Shown here one piece after another: positions 26,197 through 34,426 of a stretch of 64,000 nt of DNA. A program made the position numbers and the translations under genes. The notes beneath the pieces were generated by a model that saw only the letters and a program-made list of their open reading frames with translations, was not told the DNA's origin and did not search any database. The stretch comes from Bacteroidota bacterium (GTDB lineage: Bacteria; Bacteroidota; Bacteroidia; Bacteroidales; Dysgonomonadaceae): NCBI GenBank assembly GCA_023437305.1, contig JAEZGN010000009.1, positions 248,001 to 312,000 on the forward strand, given 5' to 3'. Position 1 is the stretch's first letter. The number at the start of each line of letters is the position of its first letter.

Positions 26197-27222
26197 ATGA
26201 AGTATAGTTTCGCCAATGATTACTCCGAGGGTTGCCATCCTTCTGTTTTAGGAGCTCTCGTGGAAAGCAATCTTGTACAACAGTCGGGATATGGAGATGA
26301 TGAATATACACGTCGTGCAACCAAGATAATTGCAGAATTAACACACAAATCGGATGTAGGAGTACATTTGATAGCCGGTGGTACTTTAGCTAACTTGGTT
26401 GTTTTGTCTTCCATTCTTCGGCCTTTTGAATCTGTTGTGGCTGCTACAACCGGGCATATCTATGTAAATGAAACAGGAGCAATAGAGGCAACCGGGCATA
26501 AAGTAGAAGCAGCACCAACTGTTGACGGAAAACTACGTCCGCAGGATATCAAACCGTTCTTGAATAAGCTTCGCGGCCATCATGTTGTTCGTACAAGAGT
26601 GGTTTATATCTCTAATTCTACCGAATTGGGAACTATATATACAAAGCAGGAGCTGTCTGATCTTTATTCTTTCTGCAAAGAAAACGATTTGATTTTGTTT
26701 ATGGACGGAGCTCGTTTACCTATGGCTTTGGCTGCTGAATCTAACGATATGGCTTTAGCTGATATTGCAGCTTTTACTGATGTGTTTTATATTGGGGGTA
26801 CAAAATGTGGAGCATTATTAGGAGAAGCAGTTGTTATAACAAACCCTGAGTTAGACAAAGATTTCAAATATCACCTTAAGCAGCGAGGTGCCCTTACCGC
26901 AAAAGGCAGGGTGATGGGGGTGCAATTTGATCAACTACTCCAAGGTAACCTGATTTTTGAGTTGGCTGCCCATGCAAATAAAATGGCAGCGAAAATGGCT
27001 TCTGCATTCAAGTCCTTAGGTTATAGTATGCTGATAGACTCTGATACCAACCAAATATTTCCGATATTAACGAATGAAATGATAAGTCGTCTGCAAAAAG
27101 ACTATTCCTTTCTTACATGGAGTGTTGTTGATGATAATCATTCGGCAATGAGATTTATTACATCATGGGCTACTCCAGAGGCTGTAGTAGATGAGTTTAT
27201 CGAAGATCTGAGGGAGCTATAA
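26197..27222 (+). CDS. ltaE: Low-specificity L-threonine aldolase
   Basis: A 341-residue fold-type I PLP enzyme of the beta-eliminating lyase family. It cleaves L-threonine or allo-threonine to glycine and acetaldehyde. Key features are DDEYTRRATKII near the N-terminus, AGGTLANLVVLSS for PLP phosphate binding, FMDGARLPMAL with the PLP-pairing Asp (about residue 169), and YIGGTKCGALLGEAVV with the Schiff-base Lys203. Length is normal. It stands alone after a terminator and convergent to the M23 peptidase gene (10 bp apart). Phenylserine aldolase activity is an alternative. Confidence 0.85.
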   Translation: MKYSFANDYSEGCHPSVLGALVESNLVQQSGYGDDEYTRRATKIIAELTHKSDVGVHLIAGGTLANLVVLSSILRPFESVVAATTGHIYVNETGAIEATGHKVEAAPTVDGKLRPQDIKPFLNKLRGHHVVRTRVVYISNSTELGTIYTKQELSDLYSFCKENDLILFMDGARLPMALAAESNDMALADIAAFTDVFYIGGTKCGALLGEAVVITNPELDKDFKYHLKQRGALTAKGRVMGVQFDQLLQGNLIFELAAHANKMAAKMASAFKSLGYSMLIDSDTNQIFPILTNEMISRLQKDYSFLTWSVVDDNHSAMRFITSWATPEAVVDEFIEDLREL

Positions 27223-27232
27223 ACAACAATTT

Positions 27233-28918
27233 CTAATACTTAAATTCATATTGGTACGTTGAAGTGTTTCCGGACTTATCCGTTGCTGTGAATACTAATT
27301 TTTGCATTTGTCCCTTTTTCAGTCGTGAAGAATCGAACTTATAAGAATAGATCGGAGATTTTACATCGTTTTCGAACAATACGAATGCGCCGTTGATTGT
27401 GCCTTTGTATGAAGCTATACCGCTCAGGTTGTCCGATAATTTGATTCTTATTGTGGCATGTCTTGCCCATCTTTCGGGCTGAATAGGTGTGATTGTCGGA
27501 GCTTTGGTGTCGGCGCTAATGGTGTATGTATTTCCAAGTTCTCTTATTCGTCCAGTGATTTTTCCTTCTTTGTATGTTCCCCCTATCCACGCTTCGTTAT
27601 TCCCCTTTATGCGTATAATACCATATTGTGATTTATTATGTAGTGTATCTTTCTTTAATTTTATTGTAATGTTGCAATAATCTTGCAAAGGGACATGTGT
27701 GTCATTGACTTTGTATAAGTCAGCAAGATGTTTCTCTGATGGAATTTTTTTTAGCATAAAACACAGGTCATCATACAGGTATTCTTTAGGAATGCTGATG
27801 CTGAATGATTCTGTTGAGTAATTATTTTCCTCGTTCCATACCATTCGTTGTGTGCAAGTTCTCTTCTGAGGGATCGTTTGCTTCCTTCCTTTTACGCTGA
27901 ACGAATAGTTTGTTTGATTCCCATACATATCTTCAAGTTCGTAACGAAGATTGTATATTCGCTCTTCTTTTATATCAATATGCCCATTGTTTACCGATTT
28001 ATAAAAAGGAAGTTTATTGCCCGGTTCAATGTAAGATTTTTGATAGAAAATTCTCCTTCGGCTCCAGTAATCGAAGTCCGTCATACTATTTATCATTCGG
28101 GTTTGTTTAAAATCTACATGAGATAAATTAGAAGAGAATATTTCTTTGTCGTCACAAAACAGCCTGACTTTCTTAACGCCATATATATTTGACGTACCAT
28201 TCATTCTGTCATTCGCATAAACTCCAAATCCAATCTTTCCCCATACTTCTGCTGTGTCTTTTAATGTGGCGTAAGCTCCATTCTTTAGCGTGGAAATATT
28301 TCTGTGGTAAGGGTGACGGCTAAAATCTACTGCACCATTTTCGTTGATAGGGTATATCGCTACTCCTTTTATTTGAGGCGCTTGCGTGTCTGTTATAGCA
28401 TCTTTGTAATACTCCAAAGGGTCAATGGCTATTTGATTTGCAGTGTTTCTTATTTCAAAATGTACGTGCGGCCCTCCTGACGATCCTGTATTTCCGCTAT
28501 AAGCAACAAGCTCACCTTTTTTTACCGATATTTCTTCTTTTCCTAATGTGATGTCTATATGGAAGCTTTCACGCTCATACTGTTTGTCTTTTATGTATTT
28601 TGATATCTTGAGTGCAAATTTATTGAGGTGTCCGTATACGCTTGTTTGTCCGGTGGAAGGATAGTCTATATAGAGTGCAAGTCCATAGCCCGCTGCCGAA
28701 ACAGAGATACGGGATACGTATCCGTCCTCCATAGCATACACAGGTTTGTTTACGACTCTTTCTGTTTTTAGATCGATGCCCGAATGAAAATGATTCGGCC
28801 TGAGTTCTCCGAAATTGGCGCTGAGAATGAGAGGTATATCAAGTGGCGATCTGTAGATGTTCTGCGCTACAGCGTTAAATGCATATATAAGGGATAATAA
28901 TATTAAAGTTTTCTTCAT
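27233..28918 (-). CDS. M23 family metallopeptidase (LytM-type), secreted
   Basis: 561 residues. A signal peptide ending in AVAQN is followed by a Gly-Gly endopeptidase-like M23 domain with the zinc motifs HFHSGIDL (about residue 45) and GPHVHFEIRN (about residue 150). The C-terminal 380 residues are predicted beta-rich and include a Big/filamin-like segment (IRIKLSDNLSGIASYKG, ATDKSGNTSTYQYEF). M23 enzymes cut peptidoglycan cross-links, and versions with both zinc motifs intact are usually active. It may remodel the wall or serve envelope biogenesis. Confidence 0.85.
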   Translation of the reverse strand: MKKTLILLSLIYAFNAVAQNIYRSPLDIPLILSANFGELRPNHFHSGIDLKTERVVNKPVYAMEDGYVSRISVSAAGYGLALYIDYPSTGQTSVYGHLNKFALKISKYIKDKQYERESFHIDITLGKEEISVKKGELVAYSGNTGSSGGPHVHFEIRNTANQIAIDPLEYYKDAITDTQAPQIKGVAIYPINENGAVDFSRHPYHRNISTLKNGAYATLKDTAEVWGKIGFGVYANDRMNGTSNIYGVKKVRLFCDDKEIFSSNLSHVDFKQTRMINSMTDFDYWSRRRIFYQKSYIEPGNKLPFYKSVNNGHIDIKEERIYNLRYELEDMYGNQTNYSFSVKGRKQTIPQKRTCTQRMVWNEENNYSTESFSISIPKEYLYDDLCFMLKKIPSEKHLADLYKVNDTHVPLQDYCNITIKLKKDTLHNKSQYGIIRIKGNNEAWIGGTYKEGKITGRIRELGNTYTISADTKAPTITPIQPERWARHATIRIKLSDNLSGIASYKGTINGAFVLFENDVKSPIYSYKFDSSRLKKGQMQKLVFTATDKSGNTSTYQYEFKY

Positions 28919-29074
28919 GTGTTTTGTATAAATTCATTACAAAAATAGGAGAATATGGAGACCTTCACAAGTTTTTGTTTGTTAATGGATATTCTTCACT
29001 ATTCATTGGCTAAATAATGTTGTTGACTATCAGATGTCTATCTTTTTGTGTGAAATATTTTAGAAAAAAATAGC

Positions 29075-29113
29075 TGCAAATATTTGCACGTAACCAAAAA
29101 TGCGTTACCTTTG
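29075..29113 (+). promoter_or_regulatory. Promoter of tRNA-Glu-rpsT with palindrome over the -33 box
   Basis: TTG (29084-29086), 19 nt, TACCTTTG (29106-29113) is a near-ideal Bacteroidetes promoter. A perfect 14-bp palindrome TGCAAATATTTGCA (29075-29088) covers the -33 box, so a repressor or activator may act here. The start is predicted near 29120. Confidence 0.65.
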
Positions 29114-29165
29114 CATCCGCAATCAAGGGAGAATGATACTGCAAAACAGAGAAGCTCCACAGGAT

Positions 29166-29237
29166 GGCCCATTCGTCTATCGGTTAGGACGCAAGATTTT
29201 CATTCTTGAAAGAGGGGTTCGACTCCCCTATGGGCTA
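29166..29237 (+). tRNA. tRNA-Glu (TTC)
   Basis: The cloverleaf is complete: acceptor arms 29166-29172 and 29230-29236 (first pair G.U), D stem GTC/GAC, anticodon stem CAAGA/TCTTG with loop TTTTCAT giving anticodon TTC, and T arm AGGGG-TTCGACT-CCCCT. The CCA end is not encoded. It lies between a strong promoter and rpsT, so the two are probably co-transcribed. Confidence 0.95.
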
Positions 29238-29277
29238 CTTAATAAGAAATAAAATAACAATATAAGGATTAGTCGAT

Positions 29278-29529
29278 ATGGCAAATCATAAATCAGCAGA
29301 AAAAAGAATCAGACAAGCAGAAACAAGACGCTTGAGAAACAGATATGTAGCTAGAACAACTCGTAATGCAGTTCGTAAATTCCGTTTACTGACTGATAAA
29401 GAAGAGGCTCAAAAGCAATATCCTTCAGTTTGCTCTATGCTTGACAGACTAGCTAAGAAGAATGTGATTCACAAGAATAAAGCAGGAAACTTGAAGTCAA
29501 AATTAGCTGCTCACGTTCATTCTCTGTAA
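29278..29529 (+). CDS. rpsT: 30S ribosomal protein S20
   Basis: An 83-residue, very basic protein starting MANHKSAEKRIRQAETRRLRN, the S20 signature, with the three-helix bundle that binds 16S rRNA. In length it matches the family. It lies 40 bp downstream of tRNA-Glu on the same strand and shares its promoter. S20 helps 30S assembly. Confidence 0.97.
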   Translation: MANHKSAEKRIRQAETRRLRNRYVARTTRNAVRKFRLLTDKEEAQKQYPSVCSMLDRLAKKNVIHKNKAGNLKSKLAAHVHSL

Positions 29530-29839
29530 ATAATACTAATATTCTATTATAGATAGAGGCTAGGCTTTTAATAAGTTTAGCCTTTATTAATTTCTAAAAA
29601 CTTCTATATGCAACGTATAGTAGTTTTCTTTTTTTTATGTGACATAATGTCTTATTCTTTCTTTTATTTTATCTGTGATTATGTTTTGATTATTAGATTT
29701 TTAGGTTGGTTCCGTTTGGTTTTATATATGCTTATATGACATAATTGCAGTCTGGCCTACTTTTTGCATTTGTATTTATAAATTGAATTAGATTCTGTAA
29801 TAACAGATAAGAATAAACTAAATTAAGGAGGATACAGCA
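29530..29839. other. Intergenic region between rpsT and hsp20
   Basis: It holds a weak hairpin AGGCT/AGCCT (about 29567-29583) as a possible rpsT terminator, and TGACATAAT twice (about 29639 and 29737). It also has a TACTTTTTG near 29758 that resembles a -7 element with one extra base, and a strong Shine-Dalgarno AAGGAGGA (29825-29832). Confidence 0.4.
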
Positions 29840-30277
29840 ATGAAAAATCAATTAATTAGAAAATTTGACAGAAGTGGTAGCTTTTTCCCTACATTCTTTA
29901 GCAATTATTTGAATGATGATTTGTTTAGCTTTGTTGAAGGAAATCTTCCGGCAACAAATATTACTGAAAACGACAAATCATTCAATATTGAATTGTCTAT
30001 ACCCGGATTTAAGAAAGAGGACGTAAGAATAGAGATAGAAAAGGGCGTTCTTAAAATTTCGGCGCAGAGTGAAACTCAGAGTGAAGAAAAGGATGAAAAC
30101 GAAAAAGTTTTGCGTCAAGAGTTCAGAGCCTCTTCATTCTCACGTAGTTTTGCAATCCCTGAAAACGTTGATGCAGAAAGTATTGAAGCTTCACAGAAAG
30201 ACGGAGTGTTGCAAATCACTTTACCGAAGTTAAATAAGGCATTAGAAGATAAGGTGAAAAAGATTGAAATTAAATAA
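29840..30277 (+). CDS. Hsp20/alpha-crystallin small heat shock protein
   Basis: 145 residues. The alpha-crystallin domain spans about residues 40-135 (NITENDKSFNIELSIPGFKK-type start, VLKISAQSE, DGVLQITLPK near the C-terminus). It is an ATP-independent holdase that binds unfolding proteins in the cytoplasm. The ribosome site AAGGAGGA, 7 nt before the ATG, is unusually strong for this phylum, consistent with high expression on induction. The gene ends at a strong terminator. Confidence 0.92.
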   Translation: MKNQLIRKFDRSGSFFPTFFSNYLNDDLFSFVEGNLPATNITENDKSFNIELSIPGFKKEDVRIEIEKGVLKISAQSETQSEEKDENEKVLRQEFRASSFSRSFAIPENVDAESIEASQKDGVLQITLPKLNKALEDKVKKIEIK

Positions 30278-30303
30278 CTTCGTTTTATCGAAGGGTTTTT
30301 AAT

Positions 30304-30343
30304 GAAAGAGGTTGTCAAATTTATGGCAACCTCTTTCTGTTTT
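30304..30343 (+). terminator. Intrinsic terminator after hsp20
   Basis: A stem of 11 perfect pairs (GAAAGAGGTTG, 30304-30314, with 30327-30337), extendable by two, followed by TGTTTT. It may also stop sucD transcription from the other side. Confidence 0.8.
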
Positions 30344-30358
30344 ATGTTGTAATCATCT

Positions 30359-31231
30359 TTACTTCTTCAACTTTTCTTTTAATATACCCGGTATTTCCGA
30401 CGGTTCTTTCGCTACTTGGACGCCTGCAGCCTCTAATGCTGCAATTTTCTCAGCAGCAGTACCCGATCCGCTCGATATAATAGCTCCCGCATGTCCCATT
30501 TGTTTTCCCGGAGGAGCCGATTGCCCGGCAATAAAGCCAACTACGGGTTTTGTTACATGTTTCTTTATATACTCAGCGGCTTGTTCTTCTGCGTTTCCGC
30601 CAATTTCTCCAATCATAACAATGGCATCTGTATCCGGATCGTTTTGAAGCATCTCTAGCAGCTCTCGGAAGTATAATCCTACAACAGGGTCTCCTCCCAT
30701 TCCTATTGCTGAAGATTGCCCCATGCCATTTGCTGTTAAATGATATACAACTTCGTAAGTTAGGGTTCCGCTACGGCTGATAACACCGATATTTCCTTTC
30801 TTAAATATTTGTCCGGGTAATATTCCCACCAAGCTTTTTTCAGGAGACATTAGTCCGGGGCAATTAGGGCCAATAAGCATAGCTCCCTTCATTTGTACAA
30901 AGCGGTGTGCTTTCACTACATCTAATGTAGGAACACCTTCCGATATGCATATAATCAGTTCTATGCCTGCATCCGCGGCCTCCATAATAGCATCTGCAGC
31001 AAAGCGTGCCGGAACGAATATAATGGATGTGTTTGCTTGTGTTGCTTTTACAGCATCGGCTACAGTATTGAATACAGGAACGCCAAGAATATCAGTTCCT
31101 CCTTTTCCCGGGGTAGTTCCACCTACAACTTTGGTCCCGTATTCTAACATTTTTTTTGTGTGAAAACTCCCGTCTCTACCGGTAATTCCTTGTACTATCA
31201 ATCGAGTTGATTCATTTATAAGTATACTCAT
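30359..31231 (-). CDS. sucD: Succinate-CoA ligase (ADP/GDP-forming), alpha subunit
   Basis: 290 residues, the standard length. The N-terminal CoA-binding Rossmann domain (LIVQGITGRDGSFHTKKM) and the ligase domain with the phospho-histidine motif (MGHAGAIISSGSGTA, His about residue 246) are intact. With SucC it interconverts succinate, CoA and NTP with succinyl-CoA. In this anaerobe it probably activates succinate for MutAB or recovers energy. Start 46 bp after sucC; the order sucC-sucD is typical. Confidence 0.95.
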   Translation of the reverse strand: MSILINESTRLIVQGITGRDGSFHTKKMLEYGTKVVGGTTPGKGGTDILGVPVFNTVADAVKATQANTSIIFVPARFAADAIMEAADAGIELIICISEGVPTLDVVKAHRFVQMKGAMLIGPNCPGLMSPEKSLVGILPGQIFKKGNIGVISRSGTLTYEVVYHLTANGMGQSSAIGMGGDPVVGLYFRELLEMLQNDPDTDAIVMIGEIGGNAEEQAAEYIKKHVTKPVVGFIAGQSAPPGKQMGHAGAIISSGSGTAAEKIAALEAAGVQVAKEPSEIPGILKEKLKK

Positions 31232-31277
31232 AGTTTTCTTTTTTAGCTTTGATCATTACTTAATATCAGCAATAAGA

Positions 31278-32414
31278 CTATTCTTTGGAGGCTGCCACTG
31301 CCATTCGGGTGGCTTCGCCCATTGTTTCTGCAACCTTAAATCGAGTTCCGAGCAACATCTCTCTTCCCTCTTTCTCATTTGTGCCTGTAAGGCGCACAAT
31401 AACAGGAATATCAGTTTTTAGTTGCTCAAAGGCAGAAAGTAAACCCGACGCGACATCATCACAGCGAGTTATACCGCCAAATATATTGATCAACACTACT
31501 TTTACTTTCGGATCTTTCAATAACAGAGTCATGGCATCTATTACCTTGTTGGGGTTGGAGCTTCCTCCAATATCAAGAAAGTTTGCAGGGGCACCGCCAT
31601 ATAGTTTTATCATATCCATTGTAGCCATCGCCAGTCCGGCTCCGTTTACCATGCAACCGATCTCTCCATCGAGTCGAACAAAGCTGAATCCTTTCTCTTT
31701 GGCGGCTGTTTCTACTTTCTCATCTTCGGTAGGTTCGAAAAGACTCAATACCTGTGGCTGACGGTATAAGGCGTTATCGTCGAATGTCATTTTTGCATCT
31801 ACCGCCAGTAGCTTTCCGTCTTTGGTGGTAACCAGCGGATTAATTTCAGCCAGTGATGCATCTTTATCTATGAATAATTTATATAGCTTCTGTAATATGG
31901 AAGCCATTTGATTTACCAGATCTAGTTCTTGAAACAAGACAAAGGCAAATTTGCGGGCAAGATAGTCGGGCAACCCAACCAACGGGTCTATCGCAAATTT
32001 ATAAATTTTCTCAGGAGTCTTCTCTGCTACTTCTTCGATATCAACTCCGCCTTCGGCACACATCATTAGTATGACTGATTTTGTATTACGGTCTATTATA
32101 AAACTCATATAATATTCCGACGCTATATCTACGGCCTCAGTTACGATGACTTTTGTAACGGGATAACCTTTAATAGTTAGTCCAAGAATATTCTTTGCGT
32201 GATCTTTGGCTTCTTCTTTGCTTTTTGCTAGTTTTACTCCTCCGGCTTTACCGCGACCTCCGGTTAATACTTGTGCTTTTATTACTACGCATTCCGTGTC
32301 CAACTCTTCGTATGCAACTGCTGCCTCTCCAGGCTCATAGCATAGTATTTGTTCTTTGACAGGGATACCGTAGGATGAGAATAATTCTTTAGCTTGGTAT
32401 TCGTGTATCTTCAT
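31278..32414 (-). CDS. sucC: Succinate-CoA ligase, beta subunit
   Basis: 378 residues. An ATP-grasp N-domain (MKIHEYQAKELFSSYGIPV, QVLTGGRGKAGGVKLAKS) is followed by the succinyl-CoA ligase domain with GCMVNGAGLAMATMD, ANFLDIGGSS and INIFGGITRCD. This subunit binds the nucleotide and succinate. It is the first gene of a two-gene operon with sucD. Functionally it connects with mutAB at 7-12 kb; together they form the entry to the methylmalonyl-CoA route to propionate. Confidence 0.95.
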   Translation of the reverse strand: MKIHEYQAKELFSSYGIPVKEQILCYEPGEAAVAYEELDTECVVIKAQVLTGGRGKAGGVKLAKSKEEAKDHAKNILGLTIKGYPVTKVIVTEAVDIASEYYMSFIIDRNTKSVILMMCAEGGVDIEEVAEKTPEKIYKFAIDPLVGLPDYLARKFAFVLFQELDLVNQMASILQKLYKLFIDKDASLAEINPLVTTKDGKLLAVDAKMTFDDNALYRQPQVLSLFEPTEDEKVETAAKEKGFSFVRLDGEIGCMVNGAGLAMATMDMIKLYGGAPANFLDIGGSSNPNKVIDAMTLLLKDPKVKVVLINIFGGITRCDDVASGLLSAFEQLKTDIPVIVRLTGTNEKEGREMLLGTRFKVAETMGEATRMAVAASKE

Positions 32415-32596
32415 TGGTATAATTTTTTAGTGGTACTACTACAAACTACAAAATCTAAAATTAGCAGGAAGTTTTGATAAATGGTATATCTTTTTTACTT
32501 TTTATAGAGGTATGAACTATAGAAAATATTTATAAGTATTTGTTTTTCCACATTTAAGGAACATATCTCATCTTTCGCTGAAGAATAGTCGTCATA

Positions 32597-32642
32597 ATAA
32601 GATAAGGACATATTTTTGTGCAAAAATATGTCCTTATCTTAT
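32597..32642. repeat. Perfect 22-bp inverted repeat
   Basis: Arms 32597-32618 and 32621-32642 are exactly complementary around 2 nt, with an A5/T5 segment in the middle. It lies 35 nt after the end of the sigma factor gene, between it and sucC. It is probably a terminator for the sigma factor transcript, but the flanks carry no clear T tract beyond the stem. Confidence 0.7.
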
Positions 32643-32677
32643 ATTAGTTGTTGGTTAGATATATGAACAAATAATTT

Positions 32678-33187
32678 TTATTCGTAGTCTTTAAGTAATT
32701 CCTGTAGCCTTTTTCTGGCAAAAAAGATACGGCTCTTTATTGTGCCTAATGGTAAATTCATCTTTTTAGCTATCTCTTCATATTTGTAACCAGATATATG
32801 CATTGTAAAAGGGACTCTATGCTCGTCATTAAATGTATTCAATACTTTATATATTTCTAAGTATGAATAAGCTGCTTCTGGAGAATCGGATGCAGACTCT
32901 TGGGCTAGGTTTATCCAATATAAATTCTCAGTTTGATCAACTATAGTTTGGTTACGAACGGTCTGGCGGTAGTTATTCACAAAGATGTTGTGCATAATGG
33001 TGAAAACCCATCCTTTGAAGTTGATATTGTCATAATACTTATCAAAGTTGCTTAGTACTTTGAGGGTTGCTTCCTGCGTAAGGTCTTTAGCATCTTCTTT
33101 GTCCGACGTTAATCTAAAAGCAAAACTTAACATATTGCTCTGTAGGCCTATCAAATTCTTTTCTAATGCTTGTTTTTTAGCTTCCAT
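32678..33187 (-). CDS. ECF-type RNA polymerase sigma factor
   Basis: 169 residues. Region 2 (NMLSFAFRLTSDKEDAKDL, FKGWVFTIMHNIFVNNYRQ, about residues 15-90) and region 4 (EEIAKKMNLPLGTIKSRIFFARKRL, about residues 130-160) are both intact. It is an extracytoplasmic-function sigma factor of the SigE/RpoE group. No anti-sigma gene is adjacent, unlike the FecI/FecR pairs of polysaccharide loci, so control may be transcriptional. A TATCTTTG (complement of 33254-33261) lies upstream. Confidence 0.88.
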   Translation of the reverse strand: MEAKKQALEKNLIGLQSNMLSFAFRLTSDKEDAKDLTQEATLKVLSNFDKYYDNINFKGWVFTIMHNIFVNNYRQTVRNQTIVDQTENLYWINLAQESASDSPEAAYSYLEIYKVLNTFNDEHRVPFTMHISGYKYEEIAKKMNLPLGTIKSRIFFARKRLQELLKDYE

Positions 33188-33253
33188 AATTTTATTCTTT
33201 TAATTACGAGGAGCTATTATAGTGCGTAAGTAATAACTTTGTGGTTGGTGTAA

Positions 33254-33261
33254 CAAAGATA
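33254..33261 (-). promoter_or_regulatory. -7 element of the sigma factor gene
   Basis: TATCTTTG on the minus strand, about 67 nt before the start codon. No well-spaced TTG box was found. Confidence 0.4.
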
Positions 33262-33466
33262 TTAATATTATTGAAACAATTGCACTTGCAACTAATATTG
33301 TTAAATTTATTTTATTCCATATTTCTCAATTTTGTTGTTATTGTGTTTATTGTCAAATTGTTATATTTGTTTTATACTATCTATCTATCGCGTATAGATT
33401 TATTCTATTTTATAGATTTGATTAACTTTTTATTAAAAAATAGGTTTTTAAGTTAAATTTGCTCAT

Positions 33467-34273
33467 ATGGATATTCTTACTCATGCTTTATCAGGCACAG
33501 CTATTGCTACTTGTGTAACGAACTTTTACCCTGCTACATTTCTGCGAAAATTTAAAGTAATTGCCGTAGGAGCAGTTGGTGGTATATTTCCCGATTTTGA
33601 TGCTATTAGCATGTGGTCTCGTTTTGATACAACCTTTGGCAAAGTTTTTAATCTTGAATATTCGGGCAAAGTTATTTATGGAAGTAAATTTTGGTATTCT
33701 CATCATGCTTTCTTTCATTCTATTTTTGCGAGTGTTTTATTTGGCTTGTTATTAATATCATTCGTATACTTGTTACAGATTCTCTCTAGCAATAGAAAGG
33801 TGGCTTTTAGTAAATTTTGTAAAAATAATAATTTGTACTTAGTAGTTTTTATACTTGGTTATTGGGCTCACTTGGCGGGAGATCTACCTACTCCGGCATC
33901 TGCATGGAATGGAATAGACTTGTTTTGGCCTTCGGGTAATTATATAGGAGGCTATGGCAAAATCTGGTGGTGGAATAACTATGATATCTTTTTACTTATT
34001 ATGAGTTGCGTCATTATTAATCTGGTGATACCTCTTATATTTAAGGATATTAGAAAGAGAGCAGGAATATTTTCAGCCTGTGTTTTAGCTCTGACTCTGT
34101 CTTTGATCTTGGTACAGGTAAATACCCGTCAATATGATTATGCTTATAGTGGTAATACTTCTAAATACGCAGAATATGAACAAAACTCTAAGCGGGAACA
34201 ACAACGGATCTTAGGTAAAAAATTATATTACTATATGGCATATTTTGATAGATGTCTTAAGTTTTATTTCTGA
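33467..34273 (+). CDS. YdjM-like metal-dependent hydrolase, membrane protein
   Basis: 268 residues of the YdjM/LexA-regulated inner-membrane hydrolase family (DUF457-like). MDILTHALSG, GGIFPDFDAI and HHAFFHSIFASVLFG carry the conserved His/Asp set, followed by YWAHLAGDLPTP. At least four membrane segments are predicted, at about residues 85-105, 125-145, 175-195 and 205-220. The reaction is unknown for the family. The C-terminal 50 residues are charged and cytoplasmic or periplasmic. Alone on its strand, followed by an RNA-like element. Confidence 0.75.
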   Translation: MDILTHALSGTAIATCVTNFYPATFLRKFKVIAVGAVGGIFPDFDAISMWSRFDTTFGKVFNLEYSGKVIYGSKFWYSHHAFFHSIFASVLFGLLLISFVYLLQILSSNRKVAFSKFCKNNNLYLVVFILGYWAHLAGDLPTPASAWNGIDLFWPSGNYIGGYGKIWWWNNYDIFLLIMSCVIINLVIPLIFKDIRKRAGIFSACVLALTLSLILVQVNTRQYDYAYSGNTSKYAEYEQNSKREQQRILGKKLYYYMAYFDRCLKFYF

Positions 34274-34348
34274 AGAATAATAGATAAATATATTGTTAAT
34301 TAATTAGAAATCATGAACTTTTTTATTCTGCACATCGTTATAAGAATG

Positions 34349-34415
34349 TGTAGTTTGTAAAGTTTGTGTTAAGGTACAGGAAGTCTGCGATGTGATTTTG
34401 CGGGCTTCTTTTTTT
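34349..34415 (+). ncRNA. Small RNA / terminator element, copy 2
   Basis: The conserved 5' segment (TGTAGTTTGTAAAG, then TTTGTGTTAAGG) is nearly identical to the copy at 16570. The hairpin arms 34380-34390 and 34398-34408 form 11 pairs with three G.U around a 7-nt loop, followed by a T run. The stem bases differ from copy 1 in a compensatory manner. It lies between two convergent genes. Confidence 0.55.
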
Positions 34416-34426
34416 ATTTTACTTTT

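Noticed and set aside
33241..33456. Reading frame of 71 codons starting with GTG upstream of the YdjM-like gene
   Set aside because: Extremely rich in Leu, Phe and Ile, AT-driven, and it overlaps the promoter of the divergent sigma factor gene; no sign of selection.
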